The translations under genes were made by a program, and so were the position numbers. 64,000 nt of DNA from Syngnathus acus (lineage: Eukaryota; Chordata; Actinopteri; Syngnathiformes; Syngnathidae): assembly GCF_901709675.1 (NCBI RefSeq), contig NC_051105.1, positions 13,252,604 to 13,316,603 of the forward strand, given 5' to 3'. Within the stretch, counting starts at the first letter, position 1, and each line of letters starts with the position of its first letter. Under the pieces are notes generated by a model, which was given only the letters and a program-made list of their open reading frames with translations, searched no databases and was not told the DNA's origin. Positions 42,838 through 52,089 of the stretch are shown here, piece after piece.

Positions 42838-43974
42838 ATGCCAGGATTTGTGGACTTCAGCATAGCGTTCAACACCATCGCTCCTGACATCCTCCACCAG
42901 AAGCTCATCCAGCTAGTGGTGCCTGCCTCCACCTGTCAGTGGATCACCAGCTTCCTGACCAACAGGAGACAGCGTGTGAGGCTGGGGAGCATCACATCTG
43001 ACACCCGGACCACCAATACTGGAGCCCCTCAGGGGGGCGTCCTCTCCCCACTGCTCTTCTCTCTCTACACCAACGATTTCTCCTCAGGTGACTCTACTCT
43101 GAAGCTCCTGAAGTATGCAGACGACACCACTCTCATCGGACTGATCCAGGACGGTGATGAGACTGCGTACAGACAGGAGGTGGAGCGGCTGGTCCACTGG
43201 TGCAGCCAAAACCACGTAAGGCTGGGGACCATCACATCAGACACCCGTACCACCAACACTGGCGCCCCCCAGGGGTGCGTCCTCTCCCCACTGCTCTTCT
43301 TTCTCTATACCAATGATTGCTCCTCAGGCGACTCTTCTGTGAAGCTCCTGAAGTATGCGGACAACACCAATCTCACCGGACTAATCCGGAACGGTGACGA
43401 GACTGTGTACAGACAGGAGGTGGAGCGGCTGGTCCACTGGTGCAGCCAAAACCACCTGGAGGTGAACCTGCTCAAGACCGTGGAGATGACAGTGGACTTC
43501 AGAAGAGACCCTTCACCACTTCCACCACTCACTATCCTCACTAATGCTATTCCCTCCACAGCCACCTTCAAGTTCCTGGCATCCACAATCTCTCGGGACC
43601 TGAAATGGACCGTCCACATAGACGCTGCCCGGAAGAAGGCCCAGCAGCAGCTGTACTTTCTGAGACAGCTCAGGAAGTTCAACTTGCCACAGGAGCTGCT
43701 GAAGACCTTCTATACTGCCATCATCCAGTCTATCCTCTGGACCTCCATTACTGTCTGGTTTGGATCGGCCACCAAACAAGACAAGCATAGACCGCAACGG
43801 ACAATCAGGACTGCGGAAAAGATAATCGGGACCAACCTCCCATCTATCCAAGACTTGTACCTGTCCAGGACCAGGAAACGTGCAAGTAACATCTCTACAG
43901 ACCCTACTCACCCAGGTCACAGTCTGTTCGAACTACTCCCCATCGGACGGCATTACAGAGCGCTGTATGCCTAA
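42838..43974 (+). pseudogene. LINE RT with in-frame duplication of the catalytic core
   Basis: A 378-codon open frame. It starts MPGFVDFSIAFNTIAPDI. Residues 46-125 (VRLGSITSDTRTTNTGAPQG through HWCSQNH, with LLKYADDTTLIGLI) are followed directly by a second 80-residue copy of the same block (VRLGTITSDTRTTNTGAPQG through HWCSQNH), in which the catalytic motif reads YADN. Then VEMTVDFRRDPSPL, FKFLASTISRDLKWTVHI and EKIIGTNLPSIQDLYLSRTR follow, ending HYRALYA. Normal relatives (33166-33936) have this block once. The two copies differ at about 15 residues, so this is not a fresh tandem duplication of one sequence. Confidence 0.88.
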
Positions 43975-44402
43975 ACCAGCAGACACAGACACAGCTTCTT
44001 CCCCCAGGCTGTCGCTCTGATGAACTCACAACACTCATAGAGTCTCAGAGTCATTGCTGTGCAATAACATCCTGCTCGCGACGCTTTATCTTTGAATCGT
44101 CTATATTACATGTACTATGTGTCCTCTCTGCATCCATTGCAGCCTGGTCATCCTAGAAGAGGGATCCTCCCATCTGTGGTCTCTTCTCAAGATTTCTCAT
44201 TTCCCCTAGTAGGAGTTTTGAAATTTTCCTTGCCCTCCTGGGAGTTTAAGATCAGGGGATGTTTGAGAATAATTGTCAATTTTCGCACATGTCCTGAATG
44301 TTGTTAGTCACCTAAATGTTGAACAGAGGCTGAGATCGACCAAAGTCAAATTCCTTGTTTGGCATGCCCAAACATGGCCTATAAACCTCTTGAATCTTGA
44401 AA

Positions 44403-45383
44403 TGTTTGAAACATTGATTTCAGCATGTGTGTTTTCTTCCCGTTTTGTCCACCAGGTAGTGCCAAAGGACACGCTTCCTGCAGCATGGATTGACTGAAGT
44501 GAAAACTTTCACACGGTTTGAACCTGTTTCAATGACAAACTGGACAAATCCAAGTGCTTTTAACTTTTTAACTTCTTGGATGTTAAATAATATCTTAAAC
44601 AGAAAGGTGACAAAATTAATTGAATGAAATATGATGAATGCTGGGAGCCTACTCCAGCACGCCCACGACCCCCGTGGGGATAAGCGGTATAGAAAATGGA
44701 TGGATGGATGGATGCTCAGCATAAAAAAACTTTTATTCTCTTACAATATTTTTAATGGCATTCTAAATTGCATTAATTTCATTAACAACGTCTAGTGTAA
44801 ACCACGCAGGAACGTTAAGCTATGTTTCGCCTGTCTTTCACATGACACCCAAAATGAGCAGCAAGAGCGAAAGAGAGGGAGGAGAAATGGGAAGTGTGAG
44901 TTTCTCTGTAAGTGCTTTTTTTTTCTCGCATCACAGGCAACATACATTTTCTATTGAAGAAGCAGGGTAAAGCTTCACGCCAGCACTATTCAACTTGATC
45001 TCCCCTACTTGATCGTATGATGCCTGGGTACGTCAAATGCCTCTTTCAATTCAACTCAATTCAATATATCTGTCTACTGTATTTGTCTGTTACCCTGTGT
45101 ATTGCGACTGTGACAATTGAATTTTCCTCATGGCATGAATAAAAAATTATCAATTTAGCCTATTCCAGGTGATTTTGGCAAGAAGCTGGGGACGGACACG
45201 AGTCAATTACAACTGACAAACTTTCACAGAAATCATTATAGCATCAGTAAAAAACAAATAAGGGGAGAGCTAGAGACAGTATGGAAAAGTAGCAATGGCA
45301 AATACACGTGTGAAAATAAGGAAAAATATGAGTAAAATGCACAATTCTTAAAAGTTAAATTATTGCACAAATTAATATAATGC
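44403..45383. other. spacer with a SINE tail; otherwise no recognised feature
   Basis: Contains the SINE S2 tail at 44636-44715. A stretch TTTTGTCCACCAG|GTAGTG near 44457 looks like a splice acceptor before a short frame ending in TGA at 44497, but no gene can be assigned. Confidence 0.35.
44636..44715 (+). mobile_element. SINE S2, 3' end only
   Basis: GCACGCCCACGACCCCCGTG, GGATAAGCGGTATAGAAAATG and (GGAT)n; severely 5'-truncated. Confidence 0.75.
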
Positions 45384-45720
45384 GGCTCGGTGGCACACTG
45401 GTTAGCACGTCTGCCTCTCAGGAGGATGCTGATTCGAATCCGACCCTCCCTGTGTGGAGTTTGCATGTTCTCCCCTTGCCCGCGTGGGTTTTCCCCGGGC
45501 ACTTCGGTTTCCTCCCACATCCCTAAAACATGCTTGGTAGGCCAATTGAGCACTCCAAATTGCCCCTAGGTGTGAGTGCGAGTGCGGATCGTTGTACGTC
45601 TCTCTGTGCCCTGCGATCGGCTGGCAACCGGTTCAGGATGTCCCCCAATGACTGCTGGGATAGACTCCAGCACGCCCGCGACCCCCGTGGGGACAAGCGG
45701 TATAGAAAATGGATGGATGG
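45384..45720 (+). mobile_element. SINE S2, full length
   Basis: tRNA-like head with GGTGGCACACTGGTTAGCAC (A box) and GATTCGAATCC (B box, near 45430), body with TGTGTGGAGTTTGCATG, CGATCGGCTGGCAACCGG and tail AGAAAATGGATGGATGG. Best-preserved copy of the family in the window, with both RNA polymerase III promoter boxes. Confidence 0.88.
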
Positions 45721-45876
45721 ACATATTTAACTTAGAACACGGACTGGTACAACAAGGAATTACTATGTACCTTCAGGAGTTCTGGCTGTAGTGCAGCCAT
45801 GAGATTTCCTGCCAGCTGTAGTCACTGCTGGGGTCAAAGTTTATTTAAGATTAATTTTTACAGGTGGTAATCAGAG

Positions 45877-46862
45877 TCAGAGAGTCAGAGTCAGCTTTAT
45901 TGTCAATTCCTTCATGCCAAGACACACAAAGAAATCGAAATTACGTTTCCCCTATCCCACGGTGACGAGACACAGTACACGATAAACATACAAGTAAACA
46001 ACGCAAAATAAAAACAAGAAGGCACAAACAATGAACAATAAGAGTGATGAATAAATAATAAATAAACAAATAACACAGTAGATAAGAGGAGCAAAACGGA
46101 GCAAGAGCGCACAGCAGACAGTCAGAACAAAGCGCAAAAGTACAGGACGCCACGCAGAAGGGGGGAGAGAGTTCAGGACCCTAACAGCCTGGAGATCACA
46201 AACTCCGCCAGTGGCGAGCAGTGCTCGCATACCACCACAGAGTCCCGGCACCCTCCGTCACGGATGTAGACGCACATCCCACCTCCTCGCGACTTTCCCC
46301 CTCGTACAATGGCCCGGTCCGCCCGATAGCACGCTAGCCGCTCCAGATGCACAGCAGAGTCCGGAATGATGACGGTCAACCAAGTCCCAGTGAACACGAG
46401 CACACAGCAGTTACGCACTGTCCGGTTCGTAGATCTCAGCAGGCGAAAGCAAACCATGTTGATGTCCAGCGACCGAACATTCGCCAGAAGAATGGAAGGC
46501 ACGGGCGAGCTGGGTTGGCCGCCAGCCTGGCCCGGACGCCCCCGCTCTCGCCCCTCTTCAGCCTCCTCGCACACCGCTTCAGACGCTTTCCAACCGGGGG
46601 AGGAATAGCAGGCGAGTCCGGCGACGCTTCAGGACGGAGCAGACCGAGCGCCTTTAATGTCCCCGCTTCAAAGTCCAGAACGCCACAAAACTCGCTTTCG
46701 CCGATGTCGAGCAGAACCAGCCCGCTGTACTTGTAGCACAACCCAGTACGACGAGACGAACACACAAAACTGTCGGACAAACCCACATTAAACGACAAAA
46801 CAAAACACCGTTCGGGACAGAGAGAGGCCGCTGCGTGTGCACGCGCCGCCATCTTACTTCCT
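45877..46862 (-). mobile_element. internally deleted LINE (5' end plus 3' UTR)
   Basis: The 5' end is at the right (CGCGCCGCCATCTTACTTCC, 46845-46865), the 3' tail at the left ((GAGTCA)n, then CTTTATTGTCAATTCC). Between them the endonuclease stops after its first third and joins 3' UTR sequence near 46170, so all of RT is missing. Confidence 0.75.
46173..46853 (-). pseudogene. LINE ORF N-terminus and partial endonuclease
   Basis: Frame from 46853 reads MAARAHAAASLCPERCFVLS and continues to about 46510. After a frame change, ILLANVRSLDINMVCFRLL, LVFTGTWLTVIIPDSAVHLE and GGGMCVYIRDGGCRDSVVV follow, the first APE endonuclease blocks. The Glu of the usual ETWL block is Gly here (TGTWL). The frame then joins unrelated 3' UTR sequence. 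Confidence 0.7.
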
Positions 46863-47224
46863 GAAACATACATATGTCACTGATTATTTGTTAGTAGAAA
46901 AGAAAATGAATGCCTTTTTTTGCCCCCACCCCCATGTACCTTCAGGAGTTCTGGCTTTAGTGCAGCCATGAGATTTCCTGCCACCTGTAGTCACTGCTGG
47001 GGTCAAGGGATATTTAAGCTTAATATTTACAGATGGTGATGTACGTATGTCACTGATGATTTGTTAGTACAAGAGAAAATGAATGCCTTTTTTGCCCCCA
47101 ACCCATACGTACCTTCAGGAGTACCGGCTGCGATGCGGCCACAAGATTTCCTGCCACCAGTACTCAATGTTGGGTGAGCTAAGGGATAAAACGATGAAGT
47201 TGTTATCATGAATGACTAGTGCTG

Positions 47225-48005
47225 AGCAGAGTGGCACAGCGGGAGCATGCTGGGCCCATAACCCAGAGGTCGATGGATCAAAAACGGCAAGGTCAGACAA
47301 GGCAAGGCAAGTATTAGAGGACATCACGAATGACTAGTGCTGAGCAGCAGAATGTCGCTGCGGGAGCGTGCTGGGTCATCAAAACCGGCAAGGGAAGGCA
47401 AGTTAAGATAAAATAAGATAAATTAAGTTAAGTTAAATTAAGATAAGATAAGAAAAGTTAAGATAAGAAAGGCAAGGTGAGGATTAGAGGACATCATGAA
47501 GGACTAGTGCTGAGCAGCAGAGTGGCGCAGCGGGAGTGTGCTGGGCCCGTAACCCAGAGGTCGATGGATCGAAACCGGCAAGGCGAGGATTAGAGGACAT
47601 CATGAAGGACTAGTGCTGAGCAGCAGAATGGCGCAGCGGGAGCGTGCTGGGCCCGTAACCCAGAGGTTGATGTATCGAAACCGGCAAGGCGACGATTAGA
47701 GGACATCATGAAGGACTAGTGCTGAGCAGAAGAGCGGCGCAGCGGGAGTGTTGGGCCCATAACCCAGAGGTCGATGGATCGAATCCGTCAAAGCGAAGAT
47801 TAGAGGACATCATGAAATACAAGTGCTGAGCAGCAGAGTGGCGCAGCGGGAGTGCTGGGCCCGTAACCCAGAGTTCGATGAATCGAAACGGCAAGGCGAG
47901 GATTAGAGGACATCGTGAAGGACGAGTGCTGTGCAGCAGAGTGGCGCAGCGGGTGCATGCTGGGCCCGTAACTCAGAGGTCGATGGATCGAAACCGGCTA
48001 GGCGA
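47225..48005 (+). repeat. tandem array of initiator tRNA-Met-derived units
   Basis: Seven units start AGCAGAGTGGCGCAGCGG (or variants) at about 47225, 47346, 47516, 47622, 47727, 47832 and 47935; the last five are spaced 103-106 bp. Each continues GTGCTGGGCCC(A/G)TAACCC and AGAGGTCGATGGATCGAAAC, matching vertebrate tRNA-iMet from base 1 to the T arm. The anticodon CAT is kept in the units at 47225 and 47727; others have CGT. In every unit the 3' acceptor strand is replaced by a GGCAAGGCGAGG-type sequence, so none can fold a normal acceptor stem. A TAAGA-rich stretch (47400-47470) separates units 2 and 3. The internal A box (TGGCGCAGCGG) and B box (GGATCGAAAC) are largely intact. Confidence 0.85.
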
Positions 48006-48009
48006 GGCT

Positions 48010-48347
48010 GTGTCGTCGCAATGTGCTGTTTTCTGTATCAAAGTAAATGTCATGAAAAGGGGAAAAACACTACATGGACAAGCAATGTGTCCAAAAATAA
48101 ATGTGTCAAAAATAAAGACTACTGATTTGACTCCACAGGGAGCTCTTAATTTAATGGACATAGTCTGCCCTCTAGCAGTAAAAATGTGAACTACCAGGCT
48201 ACGGATGACACTCGCAATATAGGTTTCAAATTTGGGTTATAGTTTCAATGTTGGAGTTGAAACTAGGCTTGCAGTTTCCGAATGCCGTACGCGATGGCTG
48301 CTGTAAAAATTTGCTCTAACGATTGAAGTAAAAAAAAAAAAAAAAAC
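48010..48347 (-). repeat. 5S rDNA spacer block
   Basis: Shares GTAAATGTCATGAAAAGGGG, AATGGACATAGTCTGCCC and GAAACTAGGCTTGCAGTTT with blocks at 53110-53314 and 55560-55890, each lying beside a 5S-like gene on its 3' side. Confidence 0.75.
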
Positions 48348-48466
48348 TGTTTACAGCACCCGGTATTCCCAAGCGGTCTCCCATCCAAGTACTGACCAGG
48401 CCCCACCCTGCTTAGCGTCTAAGATCGGACGAGATCGGGCGTTCTCAGGGTAGTATGGCCGTAAGC
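48348..48466 (-). rRNA. 5S rRNA gene copy 1 (best preserved)
   Basis: About 119 nt on the - strand, from GCTTACGGCCATACTACCC through GAGAACGCCCGATCTCGTCC, GCTAAGCAGGGTGGGGCCTGG and GTACTTGGATGGGAGACCGC to GCTGTAAAC. Differences from the vertebrate 5S consensus are few (for example TAGACGCTAAG for GGAAGCTAAG). A T run for polymerase III termination follows on the - strand (A run at 48331-48346 on +). Confidence 0.8.
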
Positions 48467-48924
48467 TGAGGTTGGCCTCAAAATTTTGTATTCTATAGAC
48501 CAGGGGTCACCAACCTATCTTAACCTTTAGAACGTGTTAGGGTCATTATTGTTTTTTTTTTAGTTTTAGCATGCATAAAGTACTTCATACATTTGTTAAC
48601 TGCGTTGAAGCTTTTTGACTTTGTCAGGGACTTCCATTTAAACAAAATTATAATTTTTTTTTTTTTTACTAAATTATAAAGTGCTCTGGTGAAAGAAGCT
48701 ACTTTTGCCTTGTTCGGGTCATTTCGTAGCGGTTAAAATTTTCGATTATAAAACAATAAAAAATGCCAACAATGAAATCATAAACACACAATCAACCAAC
48801 AGCCTCTTCGTCCAACCACTTTAGCTTCATTTAGGGGCTTTTTGCGAGCCATTTGAGTGTGGGGGCGGTGCTTTTGAGTGCGGGGGTGGTGACTTGCAGA
48901 GTACACATCGCGATTTCCCAGCAT

Positions 48925-49130
48925 GCAACAATGAGGAGAAGAGCGATTGTAAATAAAGTTTTGGATCACACCTTTGCTGCAAATTGACAGGACGCAACAA
49001 TAAGGAGAAGATTGACTGCAAACGAAGCTTTGGATCACACCTTTGCTGCAAATTCACAGGACGCAACAATGAAGAGATTGAATGTAAATGAAGCTTTGGA
49101 CCACATCTTTGCTGCAAATGAGGGAGAGGA
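48925..49130 (+). repeat. triplicated N-terminal coding segment
   Basis: Three tandem copies of a 60-65 bp unit with ACGCAACAATGA, AAGCTTTGGATCACACC and TTTGCTGCAAATTCACAGG start near 48925, 48991 and 49057. The first two carry stops or lack ATG context; the third enters the piggyBac ORF. Confidence 0.8.
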
Positions 49131-50838
49131 CACACAGGATCTTAGCGAGGGAAATGAGCAGGCCTCTGAGGACGAAGATGATGTGGAGTACCAATTGGAA
49201 GAAACAACTGATGAGTCTGAAGAGGAGGTCACTGGTGCTGAAGTTGCTCCTGCTGAATCATTCCAATCCAAATGTGGCAACATACGTTGGAGCACAGTTC
49301 CTCCTGATGTGCATGGAAGGACAGCTGCTGCAAACATCATCAAAATGACCCCAGGCGTCACGAGGTTTGCTGTGACAAGAGTAAATGACATCAAGACGTG
49401 CTTTGATCTGTTTTTGCCATTGTCACTAAAAAACGTCATAATTGCTATGACAAACCTTGAGGGGAAAAAAGTCCATGGCAACACGTGGAAAGACATTGAT
49501 GAGACGTTCCTGGATGCCTACTTTGGTGTTCTACTCCTTGCTGGAGTTTACAGATCCAGCAATGAGGCAACTGAGAGTCTCTGGGATAAAACAACGGGCA
49601 GACATATTTTCCGGGCAACAATGTCTCTTCAGACCTTTCAAATGATCTCAGGAGTCCTCAGATTTGACAATCGAGACACCAGAGCAAAATCTGACAAGCT
49701 TGCTCCCATCAGGGATGTTTGGGAGAGATGGGTGCAACTCCTTCCACTGATGTTCAACCCAGGGCCAGAGGTGACAGTGGATGAACGTTTTCTCCCTTTC
49801 CGAGGAAAATGCCCATTCCGGCAATACATGCCCACCAAGCCAGGCAAATATGGCATAAAAATCTGGGCAGCCTGTGATGCTAAAACAAGCTATGCGTGGA
49901 ACCTACAGATTTACACAGGCAAATCTGCAAGCGGCATCCCTGAAAAAAAACAAGGAAAACGTGTAGTTCTCGATTTGACTACTGGACTGCAGGGTCACAA
50001 CATCACTTGTGACAATTTTTTTACCAGCTATGACCTTGGACAAGAACTTCTCAAGAGGAAACTCACCATGGTGGGCACAGTAAGAAAAAATAAACCTGAG
50101 CTGCCCGCTGAAATGTTGCTGGTGAAGGACAGGGCTCCACTTTCCTCCAAATTTGTTTTCACAGATACCACCACTGTTGTTTCATATTGTCCAAAAAAAA
50201 GACGGAATGTGTTACTGATGTCCACTCTTCACAAAGATGCTGCTGTGTCATCAGGAAGAGACAAAAAGCCCATCATAATCCTGGACTACAACAAAAACAA
50301 AGGAGGAGTGGACAATCTGGACAAGCTGACTGCCACATACACTTGCCAGCGAATGACCAGGAGATGGCCAATGGTTGTGTTTTACAACATCCTCAATGTG
50401 TCTGCATACAATGCATTTGTGTTGTGGACCCATATTGACCAAGGGTGGAATGCAACCAAAAACACCAAGCGGAGAATTTTTATTGAGGAGCTCGGGAATT
50501 CCCTTATCCAGCCGCACATCAAGCAACGGGAACGGGTGCCCCGAGACCGAGTTGCTGCAGACTTGGTCAGACAGCTTCAGGGTTCACCAAGCACGCCATC
50601 CACATCCACAGCAACCAGAAGAACATCAGCATCACCTTCCCCTTCAGCAACCAGTCCTGCCTCAAGCACTCCATCCACATCCACAGCCACAGAGCCAGTG
50701 AGACCACCTCGCTCAAAAAGAAAGAGGTGTCAGGTCTGCCCTAGCAGTATGGACAGAAAAACATACATAGTGTGCATCACCTGCAAGAAAAACATCTGCA
50801 AAGAACACGCTAACAGTGTTTGCAACACATGCATGTAA
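49012..50838 (+). CDS. piggyBac transposase (PGBD-like), intact
   Basis: 608 codons from the ATG at 49012. A second ATG at 49069 (MKRLNVNEALDHIFAANEGE) opens the third repeat copy and is the more likely ancestral start, giving 589 residues. An acidic N-terminus precedes the DDE domain. Catalytic aspartates are visible in VTVDERFLPFRGKC, ITCDNFFTSYDLG and GGVDNLDKLTATY, the three Asp positions of piggyBac. Also present are the domain start RVNDIKTCFDLFL and the block RRWPMVVFYNILNVSAYNAF. After a Ser/Thr/Pro-rich linker the C-terminus has a cysteine-rich domain (CQVCPSS, CITCKKNICKEH, CNTCM), which binds transposon ends in the family. No stop or frameshift. It could be an active element or a donor for non-autonomous copies; a domesticated gene is less likely given TTAA flanks and the position inside another transposon. 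Confidence 0.93.
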   Translation: MTANEALDHTFAANSQDATMKRLNVNEALDHIFAANEGEDTQDLSEGNEQASEDEDDVEYQLEETTDESEEEVTGAEVAPAESFQSKCGNIRWSTVPPDVHGRTAAANIIKMTPGVTRFAVTRVNDIKTCFDLFLPLSLKNVIIAMTNLEGKKVHGNTWKDIDETFLDAYFGVLLLAGVYRSSNEATESLWDKTTGRHIFRATMSLQTFQMISGVLRFDNRDTRAKSDKLAPIRDVWERWVQLLPLMFNPGPEVTVDERFLPFRGKCPFRQYMPTKPGKYGIKIWAACDAKTSYAWNLQIYTGKSASGIPEKKQGKRVVLDLTTGLQGHNITCDNFFTSYDLGQELLKRKLTMVGTVRKNKPELPAEMLLVKDRAPLSSKFVFTDTTTVVSYCPKKRRNVLLMSTLHKDAAVSSGRDKKPIIILDYNKNKGGVDNLDKLTATYTCQRMTRRWPMVVFYNILNVSAYNAFVLWTHIDQGWNATKNTKRRIFIEELGNSLIQPHIKQRERVPRDRVAADLVRQLQGSPSTPSTSTATRRTSASPSPSATSPASSTPSTSTATEPVRPPRSKRKRCQVCPSSMDRKTYIVCITCKKNICKEHANSVCNTCM

Positions 50839-50875
50839 ACACACACAAGCACGCGTGCGCACACACACCTACACA

Positions 50876-50877
<2 letters not shown>

Positions 50878-50936
<59 letters not shown>
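50878..50936. repeat. (CA)n microsatellite
   Basis: About 30 CA units just after the transposase stop. Confidence 0.97.
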
Positions 50937-50939
<3 letters not shown>

Positions 50940-51375
50940 CATGTTCTTTGCCCATACATAGTATTTGTAGAACAAGTACTTGATTTCTTTTGGTGATTTT
51001 CTCGATTGGTTGTTGTTTATTTGACCTTGCAAATCTTTGTTTTATTGTATTTTTTTATTATTTATGACTGTTCTGTTTTCCATATTGTTTAATATTGTAT
51101 TAAAGTTCTATTGTGTGGAAAAAAAAGACTTGTTTTTGCACTTTTCTTGAAGTAAATATATACAGGTCCAAAATGACCCGAAACACCATAGATGTTACTA
51201 TATTTGATAAGATTAAACAGAGAGCTACTTCCTGGGTACTGATTAAGGCAAAGGGCTACCAGTTTGACACACACTTCTGAAATAAACAATTTGCTTAATT
51301 TGGCTTTCACTATGTGTTATTATTTTCATTACCAGTTCACATATAAGTGTGATTTTAACAAGAATAGCAAAAATA

Positions 51376-52042
51376 CAGTCAAACCTCGGTTTTCGACCAC
51401 AATCCATTCCAGAAGGCGGTTCAAGAAGCGAATCGGTCGAATTCCGAATCTATTTTTCCCATTACAAATAATAGAAAAAATTTTAGTCCGTTCCAAGACT
51501 AAAAAAAACGGCTTTTTTTTTTTAAAGCATTTTCTCATTTGCGCATTTTTGTCCGATCGCGCAACTGCAGCGCACCGCCCACCGCGCAACTGCACCGCGC
51601 TGTTCGCATTATTGTGACAAAGCCGTCGCTGAAATTTAGAAAATATTTTTAAAGTCCTGATGTACTTTCCAAAATTTAAGTGGACCTCAGTGCGCAGGGA
51701 GCTTAATTTGGTCCGATCGCGCAACCGCAGAGCGCCAGGCGCTCACTGTCGCATTGCTTTAGGAGCGTCTTTGTGTTTTAGGATGGCTTTACTGCTCCCA
51801 CTTGCTTTCTTTGGAGGCATGATTAGGGGTTAATACAATCCTCAAAGTAACGAAAATACAATAACTACGGAGTCAGTCGGCATCCGGGCCGCGCGGTCGG
51901 GTTTTCTCGAGTCCTCCCGGCTCATCTCGCGAGGTTCGACCTCTGAATTTTGTTCAACAAACGAAGCAAAGAAATCTCGAATTTTTTGTTCAAATTCCGA
52001 TTTTTTCGAGAACCGGGACGTTCGGAAACCGAAGTTTGACTG
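51376..52042. mobile_element. Tigger-like MITE with CAGTCAAACCTCGG ends
   Basis: Left CAGTCAAACCTCGGTTTTCG, right GGAAACCGAAGTTTGACTG, TA on both sides (51374-51375, 52043-52044). The interior (51550-51770) contains about one and a half copies of the 130-bp unit that forms the array at 59350-60310. Confidence 0.87.
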
Positions 52043-52089
52043 TAAAATAAATAGATACAGCTCACTGACAAGTGCCGCTATTTGAGCTA

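Larger units (their letters stand above)
39569..44402 (+). mobile_element. L2-like LINE, near full length, split by an antisense L2
   Basis: Leader AAGGCGCCGCGGATGGCC at 39569; first segment to 39794; interrupted by an antisense L2 (39795-41057); resumes at 41058 and runs to the 3' tail CCTCTTGAATCTTGA at 44402. The 3' UTR (about 44040-44402) shares CCTGGTCATCCTAGAAGAGG with the tails at 11121 and 32613. Both element ends are present. Confidence 0.88.
45760..47190. repeat. about 170-bp tandem repeat, 2-3 copies, split by a LINE
   Basis: TACCTTCAGGAGTTCTGGCT at 45769 and 46936, and TACCTTCAGGAGTACCGGCT at 47110, begin parallel tracts sharing GCAGCCATGAGATTTCCTGC and TGTCACTGATGATTTGTTAG. The first copy is split by the LINE at 45877-46862. 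Confidence 0.8.
48524..51212 (+). mobile_element. piggyBac transposon, complete open transposase
   Basis: Flanked by TTAA (48520-48523 and 51213-51216), the piggyBac target. Left terminus CCTTTAGAACGTGTTAGGGT; near the right end AATGACCCGAAACAC pairs with the left GTGTTAGGGTCATT. The outermost right bases match poorly, so the exact right end is less sure than the TTAA flanks. One gene plus a (CA)n tract. Confidence 0.75.
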
